This document shows, one piece after another, positions 1-8,538 of a stretch of 64,000 nt of DNA. Location of the stretch: positions 868,001 to 932,000 of the forward strand of contig NZ_CP019646.1 in the NCBI RefSeq assembly GCF_001999965.1. Direction: 5' to 3'. Position 1 is the first letter of the stretch. Each line of letters starts with the position of its first letter. The position numbers were made by a program, and so were the translations under genes. The notes under the pieces are model-generated. The model had not been told where the DNA came from and searched no databases. It was given only the letters and a program-made list of their open reading frames with translations. The stretch is from Limihaloglobus sulfuriphilus. Lineage in GTDB: Bacteria; Planctomycetota; Phycisphaerae; Sedimentisphaerales; Sedimentisphaeraceae.

Positions 1-1265
1 CTAAGGGTGAACTGGTTACGCAGGCCTACAGGTTCGGCTCCGTCGGTGAATATACCGCGGTCAGCGGTGACTGGAATGACGACGGGAAAAATGGGATAGC
101 CCTGGTTAAAGACGCGCATCCGCAGTACGGGTATGGACACCGGTTTATTTATATCTACAAAAATAAAATATCAGGAGGTGCCGCGGACGGGACCTTTGAG
201 CTGAATCTGCCCGCCGGTTACAATGACTGCGCGATTGCGGGTAATTTTGATTATAACGCCCAGAGGACACCGTCAATATTATTCGGCGGCACCTGCTATC
301 ATTATAAGTGGGATAATGAAGATTTACAGGAGTATATGATTGATTTATGGGTCGATCTGGTTAGAAAATTCGATTTTGACGGTTACAGGCTCGATCTCGA
401 GGCCTATCAGACGGTACTTGTGCCTTTTGGTAACCAGAATATATGGAAGAGGGTCATAGAAAAATGCTACAATGATTTTGATAAAAAGATACTGATCATC
501 TCGGAAATGGACGGTATGGGCAACAACAATATTCATGCCGAACAGGATACTTTCGGAGTCCTGACCAATCTGCACTGGGACCCTGCCGGGAAAAAACGCA
601 ACTTTATGGTAAATGCAAATATTGTAGATACCGCTAAGACTTTAGAAAATACCTATTACACAATGACACTGAGCTGTCACGACCACGCAGAATTTCAGGC
701 CCAGGGCAGGCGGTCAACGTTCGGTTATATGGTTTTTTCACCGTTTATGCCGTGGTGGAGGATGGGCGAAGAGATAAACGCCCTTAATCTGGCTCCAACG
801 GCGGGCACAACCGATTACGGCTATGTACTTTATTTTTCCGACATGGATTGGGATTCGCTCAAAGAGCCCGAGAAGAAGGCATTTTATGAAGACGTTCGCA
901 GAATGCTGCAACTCAGAGAAGAATATAAAGATATCATTTCGCCGTTTTGCTCGAAATTTAAGGATAGAAATTTCACTGCCATACCGGCAGAAGGCTGTAA
1001 GCTCCAGGTTTACGCCAACTACGGCAGCGGTATTGCAATTATTGTCGCGGCAAAACTCGATGAATCAGACGGCGACGTTACCCTGAATATAGATTCGCAG
1101 AAACTGGCAGAAATGGGTCTGGGCGATTTTGAAAAATTCAGGGTTACCGAAAAACTCTACAGGCCCAATGAGAGCAGGGTTTTGAGTAAATCGCAGCTCA
1201 GTGAGCTCTGCCAGTATGTTGAAAATAATAATGTTGTATTTATGGTTATTGAAGGTTTAAAATAG
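1..1265 (+). CDS. GH13-like glycoside hydrolase with FG-GAP-type insert (5' truncated by window edge)
   Basis: The reading frame is open from the first base (first full codon at position 3) through to the TAG at 1265, so the true start lies upstream. The visible N-terminal part has a GDWNDDG calcium-loop repeat and a NFDYNAQR segment that match the inserts of the two following paralogues. After it comes the second half of a GH13 barrel: the GYRLD nucleophile motif (Asp codon 393-395), ISEMDG with the acid/base Glu (504-506), and SCHDH with the third Asp (681-683). The expected role is retaining alpha-glycosidase or transglycosidase action on an alpha-glucan-like chain; the exact substrate is unknown. 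It ends 8 nt before the next paralogue, so the two are surely co-transcribed. Unlike the third copy it has no dockerin tail. Its last 375 bases are almost identical to those of the next gene. Confidence 0.85.
   Translation, partial: KGELVTQAYRFGSVGEYTAVSGDWNDDGKNGIALVKDAHPQYGYGHRFIYIYKNKISGGAADGTFELNLPAGYNDCAIAGNFDYNAQRTPSILFGGTCYHYKWDNEDLQEYMIDLWVDLVRKFDFDGYRLDLEAYQTVLVPFGNQNIWKRVIEKCYNDFDKKILIISEMDGMGNNNIHAEQDTFGVLTNLHWDPAGKKRNFMVNANIVDTAKTLENTYYTMTLSCHDHAEFQAQGRRSTFGYMVFSPFMPWWRMGEEINALNLAPTAGTTDYGYVLYFSDMDWDSLKEPEKKAFYEDVRRMLQLREEYKDIISPFCSKFKDRNFTAIPAEGCKLQVYANYGSGIAIIVAAKLDESDGDVTLNIDSQKLAEMGLGDFEKFRVTEKLYRPNESRVLSKSQLSELCQYVENNNVVFMVIEGLK
891..1265 (+). repeat. Near-identical 3' segment, copy 1 (pairs with 3188-3562)
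   Basis: This coding segment aligns without gaps to 3188-3562 at a constant offset of 2297 bases, with about 16 differences by eye. The third paralogue is clearly more diverged over the same stretch, which points to recent duplication or gene conversion between the first two copies. Confidence 0.85.
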
Positions 1266-1273
1266 GTTAGAAA

Positions 1274-3562
1274 ATGAAAAATTATCTGTTCGTCTGTATT
1301 TTAGTTTGTTCTTTATCATTTTGCATTGCAGAAGATTACTTTTACGGCTACACCGGTGACGGCACAGTTCCTCCGTCTCCCGAGTGGGCGCATGATGCGG
1401 TATTTTACAGTATAAACGTACAGCATTTCGGGAAAGCCCAGACGCCCGGCAGCTACTTTGAGAAAGCCGCGGCAGAGCTGGACTATATTAAAGACCTCGG
1501 TGCCAATACGGTAGTTGTTAATCCCGTTACCGAATTTCTTGACGAGATGGACCCTAAATTCTGGAATGCATATTACATGAAAGATCCTGCAGCGATCTCC
1601 GGGGCGTACGGCGGCGCGGAGGATTTCAAAGATTTTGTCAGCAAAGCTCATTCCTTAGGTTTGAAAGTTATTGTTGACACTCTTGTAAGGCCGCTCTATG
1701 CAGACGGCGAAGCTGCGAAAAAAATACTGGCTGAGGGAAATCACGACTGGTTCGCGCCGGGGCTTACTAAAGAGCAGCTCGAAAAGCCTTTTAAAGGTGA
1801 TTCTGTTGGCATGTATAATCCGGTTGAAGCTAAATTTACCTTTGTCTCTCAGGATATAGAGTCTCAAAACCACCGTAAAGATTATATACTTTTAAACCAG
1901 GGGGGAGCTGAAACCAAACCTGTAATTGGAGACTGGAATGGAGACCAGAGAGACAGTATCGGAATCAGAAAAAATGATGGCACATTCGTTCTTACTGATG
2001 TCACAGAAACAGGCGAAATATCAAAAATAGATTATCAGTTTATATTTGGCCCCGCAGGTGAAAATATTATTCCCATAGCCGGCGACTGGGACGGTGACGG
2101 TTATGACACCATAGGAATCTATAACAGCCAAAACGCTATATTTTATTTGAAGAACTCGCTAGAACCCGGCGATGCTGACATCATCATTCGCGGTATAAAA
2201 TCTGGCTGGATTCCAATTACAGGCGATTGGGATGGAGATGGCGCTGACGAAGTTGGGGAATATGATCCTGAGTCGGCAATTTTTTACCATTATGAAAGCG
2301 ATGGAGAGATGTACAGCAAACCATACTCCCATGGCGGCGAGAAATACGCAGCTGTGTGCGGCGACTGGAATGGTGATGGAAATGACAGTATTGCCGTCAT
2401 ATCAAAAAGTGCCGGCCAGAAAAGAGGCTTCAAGGATCTCTTTGTTTATTTTTACAGAAATGCACTTAGCAGCGGTGGAGCTCACGGAAGTTATGAGCTG
2501 AATTTAAAGGATGGATATAAATATCCTGTCGTTGGTAATGTTGACTTTAATGCAAAAAGAGGGCCTTCTTTGTTATTCGGGAATTCCTGCTATGAATTTC
2601 AGTGGGACAATCCCGGTCTGCAGGAGTTTATGATAGAAAACTGGGTTGATTTGGTCAAGAGGTTTGATTTTGACGGATATCGTCTCGATTGTGAGGCGTA
2701 TCAAACAGTTCTGGCTCCCTACGGTAACCAGAATGTCTGGAAACGCGTCTGGCAGAGATGCCACGAGCGGCTGGGTAAAGATGTTTTTCTCATTGCAGAA
2801 ATGGACGGTATGGGTCATTACAATATCCACGCCGAACAGGATACATTCGGGGTTCTGACCAACCTGCACTGGGATCCACAGGGTAAAAATCGTAATTTTA
2901 TGGTAAATGCCAATATTGTCGATACAGCCAAAACCCTGGAAAACACCTATTATACGATGACTTTGAGCTGTCACGACCATCACGAGTTTCAGGCAAAGGG
3001 CAGGCGGTCAACTTTCGGGTATATGGTCTTTTCTCCTTTTATGCCCTGGTGGAGAATGGGAGAAGAAGTTAACGCAAGAAAGTTCGTGCCACAGAAGGAT
3101 TCACAAAAGGGTTATGACGAAGTTCTATATTTCAGAGATATGGATTGGCAGGCTCTTGAAAATCCAGAGAAAAAAGCGTTTTATGAAGACGTTCGCAGAA
3201 TGCTGCATCTCAGAAAAGAATATAAAGATATCATTTCGCCGTTTTGCTCGAAATTTAAGGATAGAAATTTCACTGCCATACCGGCAGAAGGCTGTAAGCT
3301 CCAGGTTTACGCCAATTACGGCGGCGGTATTGCAATTATCGTCGCGGCAAAACTTGATGAGTCAGACGGTGACGTTACCCTGAATATAGATTCGCAGAAA
3401 CTGGCAGAAATGGGTCTGGGCGGTTTTGAAGAATTCAGGGTTACCGAAAAACTCTACAGGCCCAATGAGAGCAGGGTTTTGAGTAAATCGCAGCTCAGTG
3501 AACTCCGTCAGTATGTTGAAAATAATAATGTTGTATTTGTCGTTATTGAAGGCTTAAAATAG
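1274..3562 (+). CDS. Secreted GH13-like glycoside hydrolase interrupted by FG-GAP-like repeats
   Basis: 762 residues, with a signal peptide (about 1-19, cleaved near CIA|ED). The catalytic barrel starts around residue 40 and reaches the strand of region I at about 131-139 (GLKVIVDTLVRP). Then come four calcium-loop repeats of GDWxGDG type near residues 219, 270, 317 and 363, spaced 46-51 residues, plus a weaker one near 421. The barrel resumes with nucleophile Asp472 (GYRLD), acid/base Glu509 (IAEMD) and Asp568 (SCHDH). The full D-E-D triad suggests an active enzyme. Two features are atypical of GH13: region I lacks the usual Asn-His pair and region IV reads CHDH rather than NHD. It lies 8 nt after copy 1 and 7 nt before copy 3. 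The substrate is not deducible; an alpha-glucan or other alpha-linked glycan is the family default. Confidence 0.85.
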   Translation: MKNYLFVCILVCSLSFCIAEDYFYGYTGDGTVPPSPEWAHDAVFYSINVQHFGKAQTPGSYFEKAAAELDYIKDLGANTVVVNPVTEFLDEMDPKFWNAYYMKDPAAISGAYGGAEDFKDFVSKAHSLGLKVIVDTLVRPLYADGEAAKKILAEGNHDWFAPGLTKEQLEKPFKGDSVGMYNPVEAKFTFVSQDIESQNHRKDYILLNQGGAETKPVIGDWNGDQRDSIGIRKNDGTFVLTDVTETGEISKIDYQFIFGPAGENIIPIAGDWDGDGYDTIGIYNSQNAIFYLKNSLEPGDADIIIRGIKSGWIPITGDWDGDGADEVGEYDPESAIFYHYESDGEMYSKPYSHGGEKYAAVCGDWNGDGNDSIAVISKSAGQKRGFKDLFVYFYRNALSSGGAHGSYELNLKDGYKYPVVGNVDFNAKRGPSLLFGNSCYEFQWDNPGLQEFMIENWVDLVKRFDFDGYRLDCEAYQTVLAPYGNQNVWKRVWQRCHERLGKDVFLIAEMDGMGHYNIHAEQDTFGVLTNLHWDPQGKNRNFMVNANIVDTAKTLENTYYTMTLSCHDHHEFQAKGRRSTFGYMVFSPFMPWWRMGEEVNARKFVPQKDSQKGYDEVLYFRDMDWQALENPEKKAFYEDVRRMLHLRKEYKDIISPFCSKFKDRNFTAIPAEGCKLQVYANYGGGIAIIVAAKLDESDGDVTLNIDSQKLAEMGLGGFEEFRVTEKLYRPNESRVLSKSQLSELRQYVENNNVVFVVIEGLK
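3188..3562 (+). repeat. Near-identical 3' segment, copy 2 (pairs with 891-1265)
   Basis: This is the partner of 891-1265. The identity covers the end of the barrel and the C-terminal beta domain up to the stop codon, while upstream parts of the two genes (FG-GAP insert) differ much more, giving a mosaic pattern. Confidence 0.85.
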
Positions 3563-3569
3563 GTTAGAA

Positions 3570-5966
3570 ATGAAAAAATCTTTGCTCGTCTGTATTATTT
3601 GGTGTTTCTTATCAATCTGCACTGCGGAAAACTATTTTTACGGCTACACCGGTGACGGCACAGTTCCTCCGTCTCCCGAGTGGGCTCATGATGCGGTATT
3701 TTACAGTATAAACGTACAGCATTTCGGGAAACCCCAGACGCCCGGCAGCTATTTTGAGAAAGCCGCGGCAGAGCTCGAATATATCAAGCAGCTCGGCGCT
3801 AATACTGTTGTATTAAATCCTGTACAGAGCTTTGCCGCAGGCGAAGACCCGAGGTACTGGAACGCTTACAGCCGCAAGGATCATACGATTTCTGATGCTT
3901 ACGGCGGCGGTGAAAAGTATAAGCAGTTTGTTCAGCACGCCCACAGTTTAGGCTTAAAGGTTGTTCAGGATGTGGTCATACGCTGGCTCTGGGCTGAAGG
4001 GCCCGAGGCAACAGAAATCCTGGAAAACGGCAATCACCACTGGTTTTTCCCCGGCTGGACTCAGCAGGAGCTTGAAACACCGTTTGAAGGTGACAGTGTC
4101 GGCGTTTACAATCCTGCCCAGGGCAAATTCAGGTTTCTCAGTCTTGATGTTAATTCTGAGAATAACTTAAAAGATTTTGTATTCCAAAACCAGGGCGGCA
4201 TAACTACTAAGCCGGTTATCGGTGACTGGGACGGCGACAAGAGAGACAGTATCGGTATCTGGAGATACGGAAACTTTACGCTTACTAATATTCATACACC
4301 CGGAATAATTTCCCAGGTTGACTATAATTTTTCTTTTGGCCCGGCCGCAGACCATATCACGCCTGTTGCAGGCGATTGGGACGGTGATGGTAAAGACGGA
4401 ATAGGGGTTTATGATAATTCTACGGGTACCTTTTATCTGCGTAACAGCCTCGATTCTGGAGAAGCCGATATTGTTATAACCGGTCAGGGCTCGGGGCTTT
4501 CGCCGCTGGCCGGCGACTGGAACGGAGACGGCCGCGATCAGGTCGGAGAATATAATCAGCAGACAGGTTATTTTTATCATTACAACAGTGAAGGCACGCT
4601 TTCTATTCCGCCATATCGGTATGGCGGCGCAGGTACTTCAACGCCGGCGGTTGCCGGCGATTGGGACGGAAACGGCTCTTCTGGAATAGCAATAATTCAA
4701 ACAGATTCCGAGCGCGACAGATTTCTTTATAAAAATACCCTCTCCGGTGGAAACGCCGACAGTTACTATGACCTAAGTTTGTATGAAGGGTATGATTACA
4801 GGGTTGTCGGCAATTTTGATTACGGGGCACAGAGAACTCCGTTCAAGGTAATCGGCAGGTTTTATGATTTAAAATGGGACGACCCGGACCTTCAGGAATA
4901 TATGATAGATAAATGGGTCAACCTTATCAGGGAATATGACATTGACGGATTCCGGCTCGATCTCGAGGCGCATCAGACGGTTCTGGTTCCTTTCGGCAAC
5001 CAGAATGTATGGAAAAGGGTTATACAAAGATGTTATGATGAATTTGGTAAAAAATTCTTAACAATATCTGAGCATGACGGCATGGGCAACAACAATATTC
5101 ATGCCGAACAGGACTCTTACGGCGTGTTTACAAACCTTCATTGGGACCCATGGGGAGAAAACCGTAATTTTATGGTTAACGCCAACATCGTAGATACCGC
5201 CAAAACCCTCGAAAACACCTACTATACAATGACTTTGAGCTGCCACGACCACGGAGATTTTCAGGCCAAAGGCAGACGCGCCGCCTTTGGTTACATGGTT
5301 TTTTCTCCGTTTATGCCATGGTGGAGAATGGGTGAAGAGGTCAATGCGGTCAGCAATGCCCCCAATTATGGCACAGACGGCTACGGAAGTGTTCTTTATT
5401 TCAGTGACATGGATTGGGATGCTTTCGAAGATCAGAACAAATTGAATTTCTATCAAGACGTTCGCAGAATGCTATGGTTAAGGGCAGAGTATAAGGATAT
5501 AATCTCGCCGTTTGCCTCAAAATTCAAAAACCGCAAATTTACGGAAATATCCGCAACAGGGTGTAATTTACAGGTTTACGCGACCTACGGCAGCGGTAAG
5601 GCCGTTATAGTCGCCGCAAAACTCGATGAGCCGGATGGTAATGTAACACTGAATATCGGCCATGATAAGCTTGAAGAGCTGGGGCTGGCTGAATTTGAAT
5701 TTTTTGCCGCAACGGAAAAGCTTTATAAGCCGGCAGAGACAGATATCGTTACAGCAGAAAATCTTGAAAATTACCAGATATATGTAAAAAAGAATGATGT
5801 GATTTTTCTTGTTCTTGAAGGAACATCGCAAGATCTTTTAGGGGCAGATATCAACAAAGACGGATATGTGAACTTTCTCGATTTTTTTGAGATGTATGCC
5901 AGGTGGCAGGATTGTTCGGATCCTGCCGGCATTGACTGCGTAAATTTTAACTCCCAAGGCAGTTGA
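3570..5966 (+). CDS. Secreted GH13-like glycoside hydrolase with FG-GAP insert and C-terminal dockerin-like segment
   Basis: 798 residues, the third tandem paralogue. A signal peptide occupies about 1-19. Its first ~145 bases after the signal peptide are nearly identical to those of copy 2. Region I reads QDVVIRW, closer to the family DVVxNH but still without Asn-His. GDWxGDG-type loops again sit between region I and the nucleophile Asp464 (GFRLD); Glu501 (ISEHDG) and Asp560 (SCHDH) complete the triad. Only this copy carries a tail, residues about 757-798, with a GADINKDGYVNFLDFFEMY calcium-loop/helix typical of the dockerin-like modules common in planctomycete exoproteins. It is probably a secreted, surface- or complex-associated alpha-glycan enzyme. 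The start has AGGTTAGAA upstream. It is followed after 44 nt by the GH78-like gene. Confidence 0.85.
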   Translation: MKKSLLVCIIWCFLSICTAENYFYGYTGDGTVPPSPEWAHDAVFYSINVQHFGKPQTPGSYFEKAAAELEYIKQLGANTVVLNPVQSFAAGEDPRYWNAYSRKDHTISDAYGGGEKYKQFVQHAHSLGLKVVQDVVIRWLWAEGPEATEILENGNHHWFFPGWTQQELETPFEGDSVGVYNPAQGKFRFLSLDVNSENNLKDFVFQNQGGITTKPVIGDWDGDKRDSIGIWRYGNFTLTNIHTPGIISQVDYNFSFGPAADHITPVAGDWDGDGKDGIGVYDNSTGTFYLRNSLDSGEADIVITGQGSGLSPLAGDWNGDGRDQVGEYNQQTGYFYHYNSEGTLSIPPYRYGGAGTSTPAVAGDWDGNGSSGIAIIQTDSERDRFLYKNTLSGGNADSYYDLSLYEGYDYRVVGNFDYGAQRTPFKVIGRFYDLKWDDPDLQEYMIDKWVNLIREYDIDGFRLDLEAHQTVLVPFGNQNVWKRVIQRCYDEFGKKFLTISEHDGMGNNNIHAEQDSYGVFTNLHWDPWGENRNFMVNANIVDTAKTLENTYYTMTLSCHDHGDFQAKGRRAAFGYMVFSPFMPWWRMGEEVNAVSNAPNYGTDGYGSVLYFSDMDWDAFEDQNKLNFYQDVRRMLWLRAEYKDIISPFASKFKNRKFTEISATGCNLQVYATYGSGKAVIVAAKLDEPDGNVTLNIGHDKLEELGLAEFEFFAATEKLYKPAETDIVTAENLENYQIYVKKNDVIFLVLEGTSQDLLGADINKDGYVNFLDFFEMYARWQDCSDPAGIDCVNFNSQGS

Positions 5967-6010
5967 TAAATTGAATAGTTTGAATAAAATTAGATTAGAC
6001 CTGTATAAAA

Positions 6011-8458
6011 TTGAGCAATTTAGTTGTGAATACTCTTAACAGTAAAGAAAAATACCATGAAGTATCTGTTCAGGCCCTAAGCCAAGAAATACTATCATGT
6101 TACGGGCCCAAAGCGGATTTCCGCTGGGTACGCTGTGCCGATTTTGATTCGGCACCGTTTGTATGCGCATATAAAAGGGAATTTTTTCTCGAACATGAAG
6201 ACGAAATACGAATCTTTGTTACAGCTGATGAGCGGTATCAGCTGTATATCGATGGCGATTTTGTCGGCGAAGGCAGTGAAAGAGGCGATTTGAACAACTG
6301 GTTCTACGAAACATATGACTTGAAACTCAAAGCCGGCGCTCATGTTATTGCCGCACGGGTTTGGGCTCTCGGGGATAAAGCCCCCACGGCCCAGATAAGC
6401 GCAAATCCATGCTGTTTTATGCTTTACACTGAGAAAAAAGAGCATCTTGACCTGTTGGCAACAGGTTATTCTCAGTGGGATTCTTTGAAACTTGAGGGGT
6501 TTTCATTTCATGAGGTGCCTTTTGCTTTTGCGATCAGATGGAGAGAGGATATTGACGGCAGGAAATACAATGCCGGTTTCCGCAAAGGTTTGGGAGAGGG
6601 ATGGCAAAAGGCGGATAACTTTAAAATCACGTCTCTGGTTGAGCCTGCTTTAAAGTTGAAGCCTCGTAACCTCCCATATATGCTTAGGAGAAACATTAAA
6701 TCCTGCTCCAGAGTTTTAATAAACAGGCTAAAGCCGAAAGATTACTCAAACATTGAAAATGTAAAGATACTGCCTTCACAGGACAGCGATACCGAAAACC
6801 AGAGATGGCAATCCATCCAAAACGGCGGCAGTGTAACGGTTGATGCCCATAAAACTATAAGGGTTATCTATTCATTGGACGATTACTACTGTTTTTACCC
6901 TGAGCTGAGGCTTTCGGGCGGAACTGATGCAAGAATCTTTTTGAGATTTTCCGAAGCGGCATATTTGACCCGTGATCACGAAGAAAACAGGCATTTCAGG
7001 CACCCGAAAGGAAATCGAGATGAGATAGAGGGTAAATACTTTAAGTACGCTATGACAACTGAATACATCTCAGACGGCTCTTGCGGGCAGGTTTTTGACC
7101 CGCTTTGGTGGTTTTCCGGCATGTATTTCGAGCTTGTCATTCAGACCTTTGAAGAGCCTTTGGTTGTCGAAGGGCTGTCTCTTTCTGAAACACGCTATCC
7201 GCTGGAGATGGAAAGCTCCTTCAGATCTTCTGACAAACGGTACGACGAAATCCTTCAGATTTCTTTCAGGACTCTCCAGAACTGCACGCATGAAACCTAT
7301 ATGGACTGCCCGTTTTACGAGCAGCTCATGTATGTCGGCGATTCCAGAATTGAGTCACTCTGCACATTCGTTTCAACTCTTGATGACCGTATGCCCCTTA
7401 AGGCGATCAATATAATAAACGATTCAAGGCTTGAAAACGGGCTCAATATGTCGTGTTATCCTTACAGGGGTATGCATGTAATACCTCCGTTCTCGCTGTT
7501 GTGGATAGCAATGGTCAGCGATTATGCCTGCTGGCGGAATAATTCCGGTGAGTTGGTAACCTCGCTTCTTCCAGATATGCGGAGAATTGTTTCATACTTT
7601 GTACGCCGCAAAAACACCGATGGGCTTATATCGCCCGGAAGCGGCAGGAGATATGACGCCTTTAATTTTATTGACTGGGTTGACGGCTGGAACAATGACT
7701 GGGGGGTGCCGCACGGAGACAACGAGATAAACAGCGTTTTTCATTGGCTTTTAGTGTACACACTGGGCCTGTATGCGGATATGGAAAGCTGTTTCGGCAG
7801 CCAGATTTTTGCTCAAAGAGCACTGAATGAGGCTGAAGAAATTTCAAAAACGGTTTCTCATCTGTTCTGGAATAAAGACCGGGGACTCTATGCAGACGAT
7901 CTCAGGCATGAAAGTTTCTCTGAGCATGCCCAAATACTTGCGATACTTTCAGGTTTTGCTCCGACGGAGCAATTTGATATTATCAAGCAGACTCTTTTCG
8001 CAGACGAAAACCTTTTAAGGCCCACTACTTATTTCAGTCATTATTATTTTGAAGTTTGCCGTACTCTTGAAAACGCCGATGCCTTCTGGGATCGCATGAA
8101 GCTGTGGTATGAGCTTGAGGAGAAGAATTTCAAGACCGTCTGTGAATCAACGCTGCCGACCCGTTCGGATTGCCATGCCTGGTCATCTCATCCGCTGTAT
8201 CATTTTTATTCTACTGTTCTCGGGATACGTCCTGCCGGATTTGGCTTTGAAAAAATAGAGATTAAGCCCATGCTTGGCAGGCTTGAAAAAGCACAGGGAA
8301 GGCTTGTGCATCCGAAAGGACAGATCGAAGTTGATTTAACGCAAAGAGGAGGCCGGCTCTCCGGCAGGATTTCTGTTCCGGACGGCCTTGAGGGCTCAGT
8401 AATATTGTCGGATAAAAAATTAGATTTTACAAGACATGATGAAGTATTAGAATTTTAG
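6011..8458 (+). CDS. GH78-type alpha-L-rhamnosidase
   Basis: 815 residues. The family hydrolyses terminal alpha-L-rhamnose with inversion. An N-terminal beta-sandwich (YQLYIDGDFVGEG near residue 80) precedes the (alpha/alpha)6 barrel. The barrel contains DCPFYEQLMYVGD at 432-444; Asp432, Glu437 and Asp444 have the same spacing as Asp567, Glu572 and Asp579 of the Bacillus GH78 enzyme RhaB. A C-terminal CHAWSSHPLY segment matches the GH78 end of barrel. No signal peptide is visible, so it may act in the cytoplasm on imported oligosaccharides. The start is uncertain: no ATG lies at the 5' end, the first usable codon is TTG at 6011 and the next is GTG at 6026, neither with a clear ribosome-binding site. 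It lies in the same direction as the GH13 genes and the sulfatase. Confidence 0.82.
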   Translation: MSNLVVNTLNSKEKYHEVSVQALSQEILSCYGPKADFRWVRCADFDSAPFVCAYKREFFLEHEDEIRIFVTADERYQLYIDGDFVGEGSERGDLNNWFYETYDLKLKAGAHVIAARVWALGDKAPTAQISANPCCFMLYTEKKEHLDLLATGYSQWDSLKLEGFSFHEVPFAFAIRWREDIDGRKYNAGFRKGLGEGWQKADNFKITSLVEPALKLKPRNLPYMLRRNIKSCSRVLINRLKPKDYSNIENVKILPSQDSDTENQRWQSIQNGGSVTVDAHKTIRVIYSLDDYYCFYPELRLSGGTDARIFLRFSEAAYLTRDHEENRHFRHPKGNRDEIEGKYFKYAMTTEYISDGSCGQVFDPLWWFSGMYFELVIQTFEEPLVVEGLSLSETRYPLEMESSFRSSDKRYDEILQISFRTLQNCTHETYMDCPFYEQLMYVGDSRIESLCTFVSTLDDRMPLKAINIINDSRLENGLNMSCYPYRGMHVIPPFSLLWIAMVSDYACWRNNSGELVTSLLPDMRRIVSYFVRRKNTDGLISPGSGRRYDAFNFIDWVDGWNNDWGVPHGDNEINSVFHWLLVYTLGLYADMESCFGSQIFAQRALNEAEEISKTVSHLFWNKDRGLYADDLRHESFSEHAQILAILSGFAPTEQFDIIKQTLFADENLLRPTTYFSHYYFEVCRTLENADAFWDRMKLWYELEEKNFKTVCESTLPTRSDCHAWSSHPLYHFYSTVLGIRPAGFGFEKIEIKPMLGRLEKAQGRLVHPKGQIEVDLTQRGGRLSGRISVPDGLEGSVILSDKKLDFTRHDEVLEF

Positions 8459-8538
8459 AAAAGCCGTAAATATCAACACAATTTCAATTATGTAACGATG
8501 CTCTGATGTTAATAAATCTTAGATTTCAGGAGAATAAT

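Noticed and set aside
1-1265. First GH13 gene as a 5'-truncated pseudogene starting at 336
   Set aside because: The frame is open back to the window edge and matches the FG-GAP part of its paralogues, so the truncation is caused by the window.
1900-2600. Regularly spaced repeats that might suggest a repeat array or CRISPR
   Set aside because: They are protein repeats (GDWxGDG) with diverged DNA, variable sequence between, and inside an intact frame.
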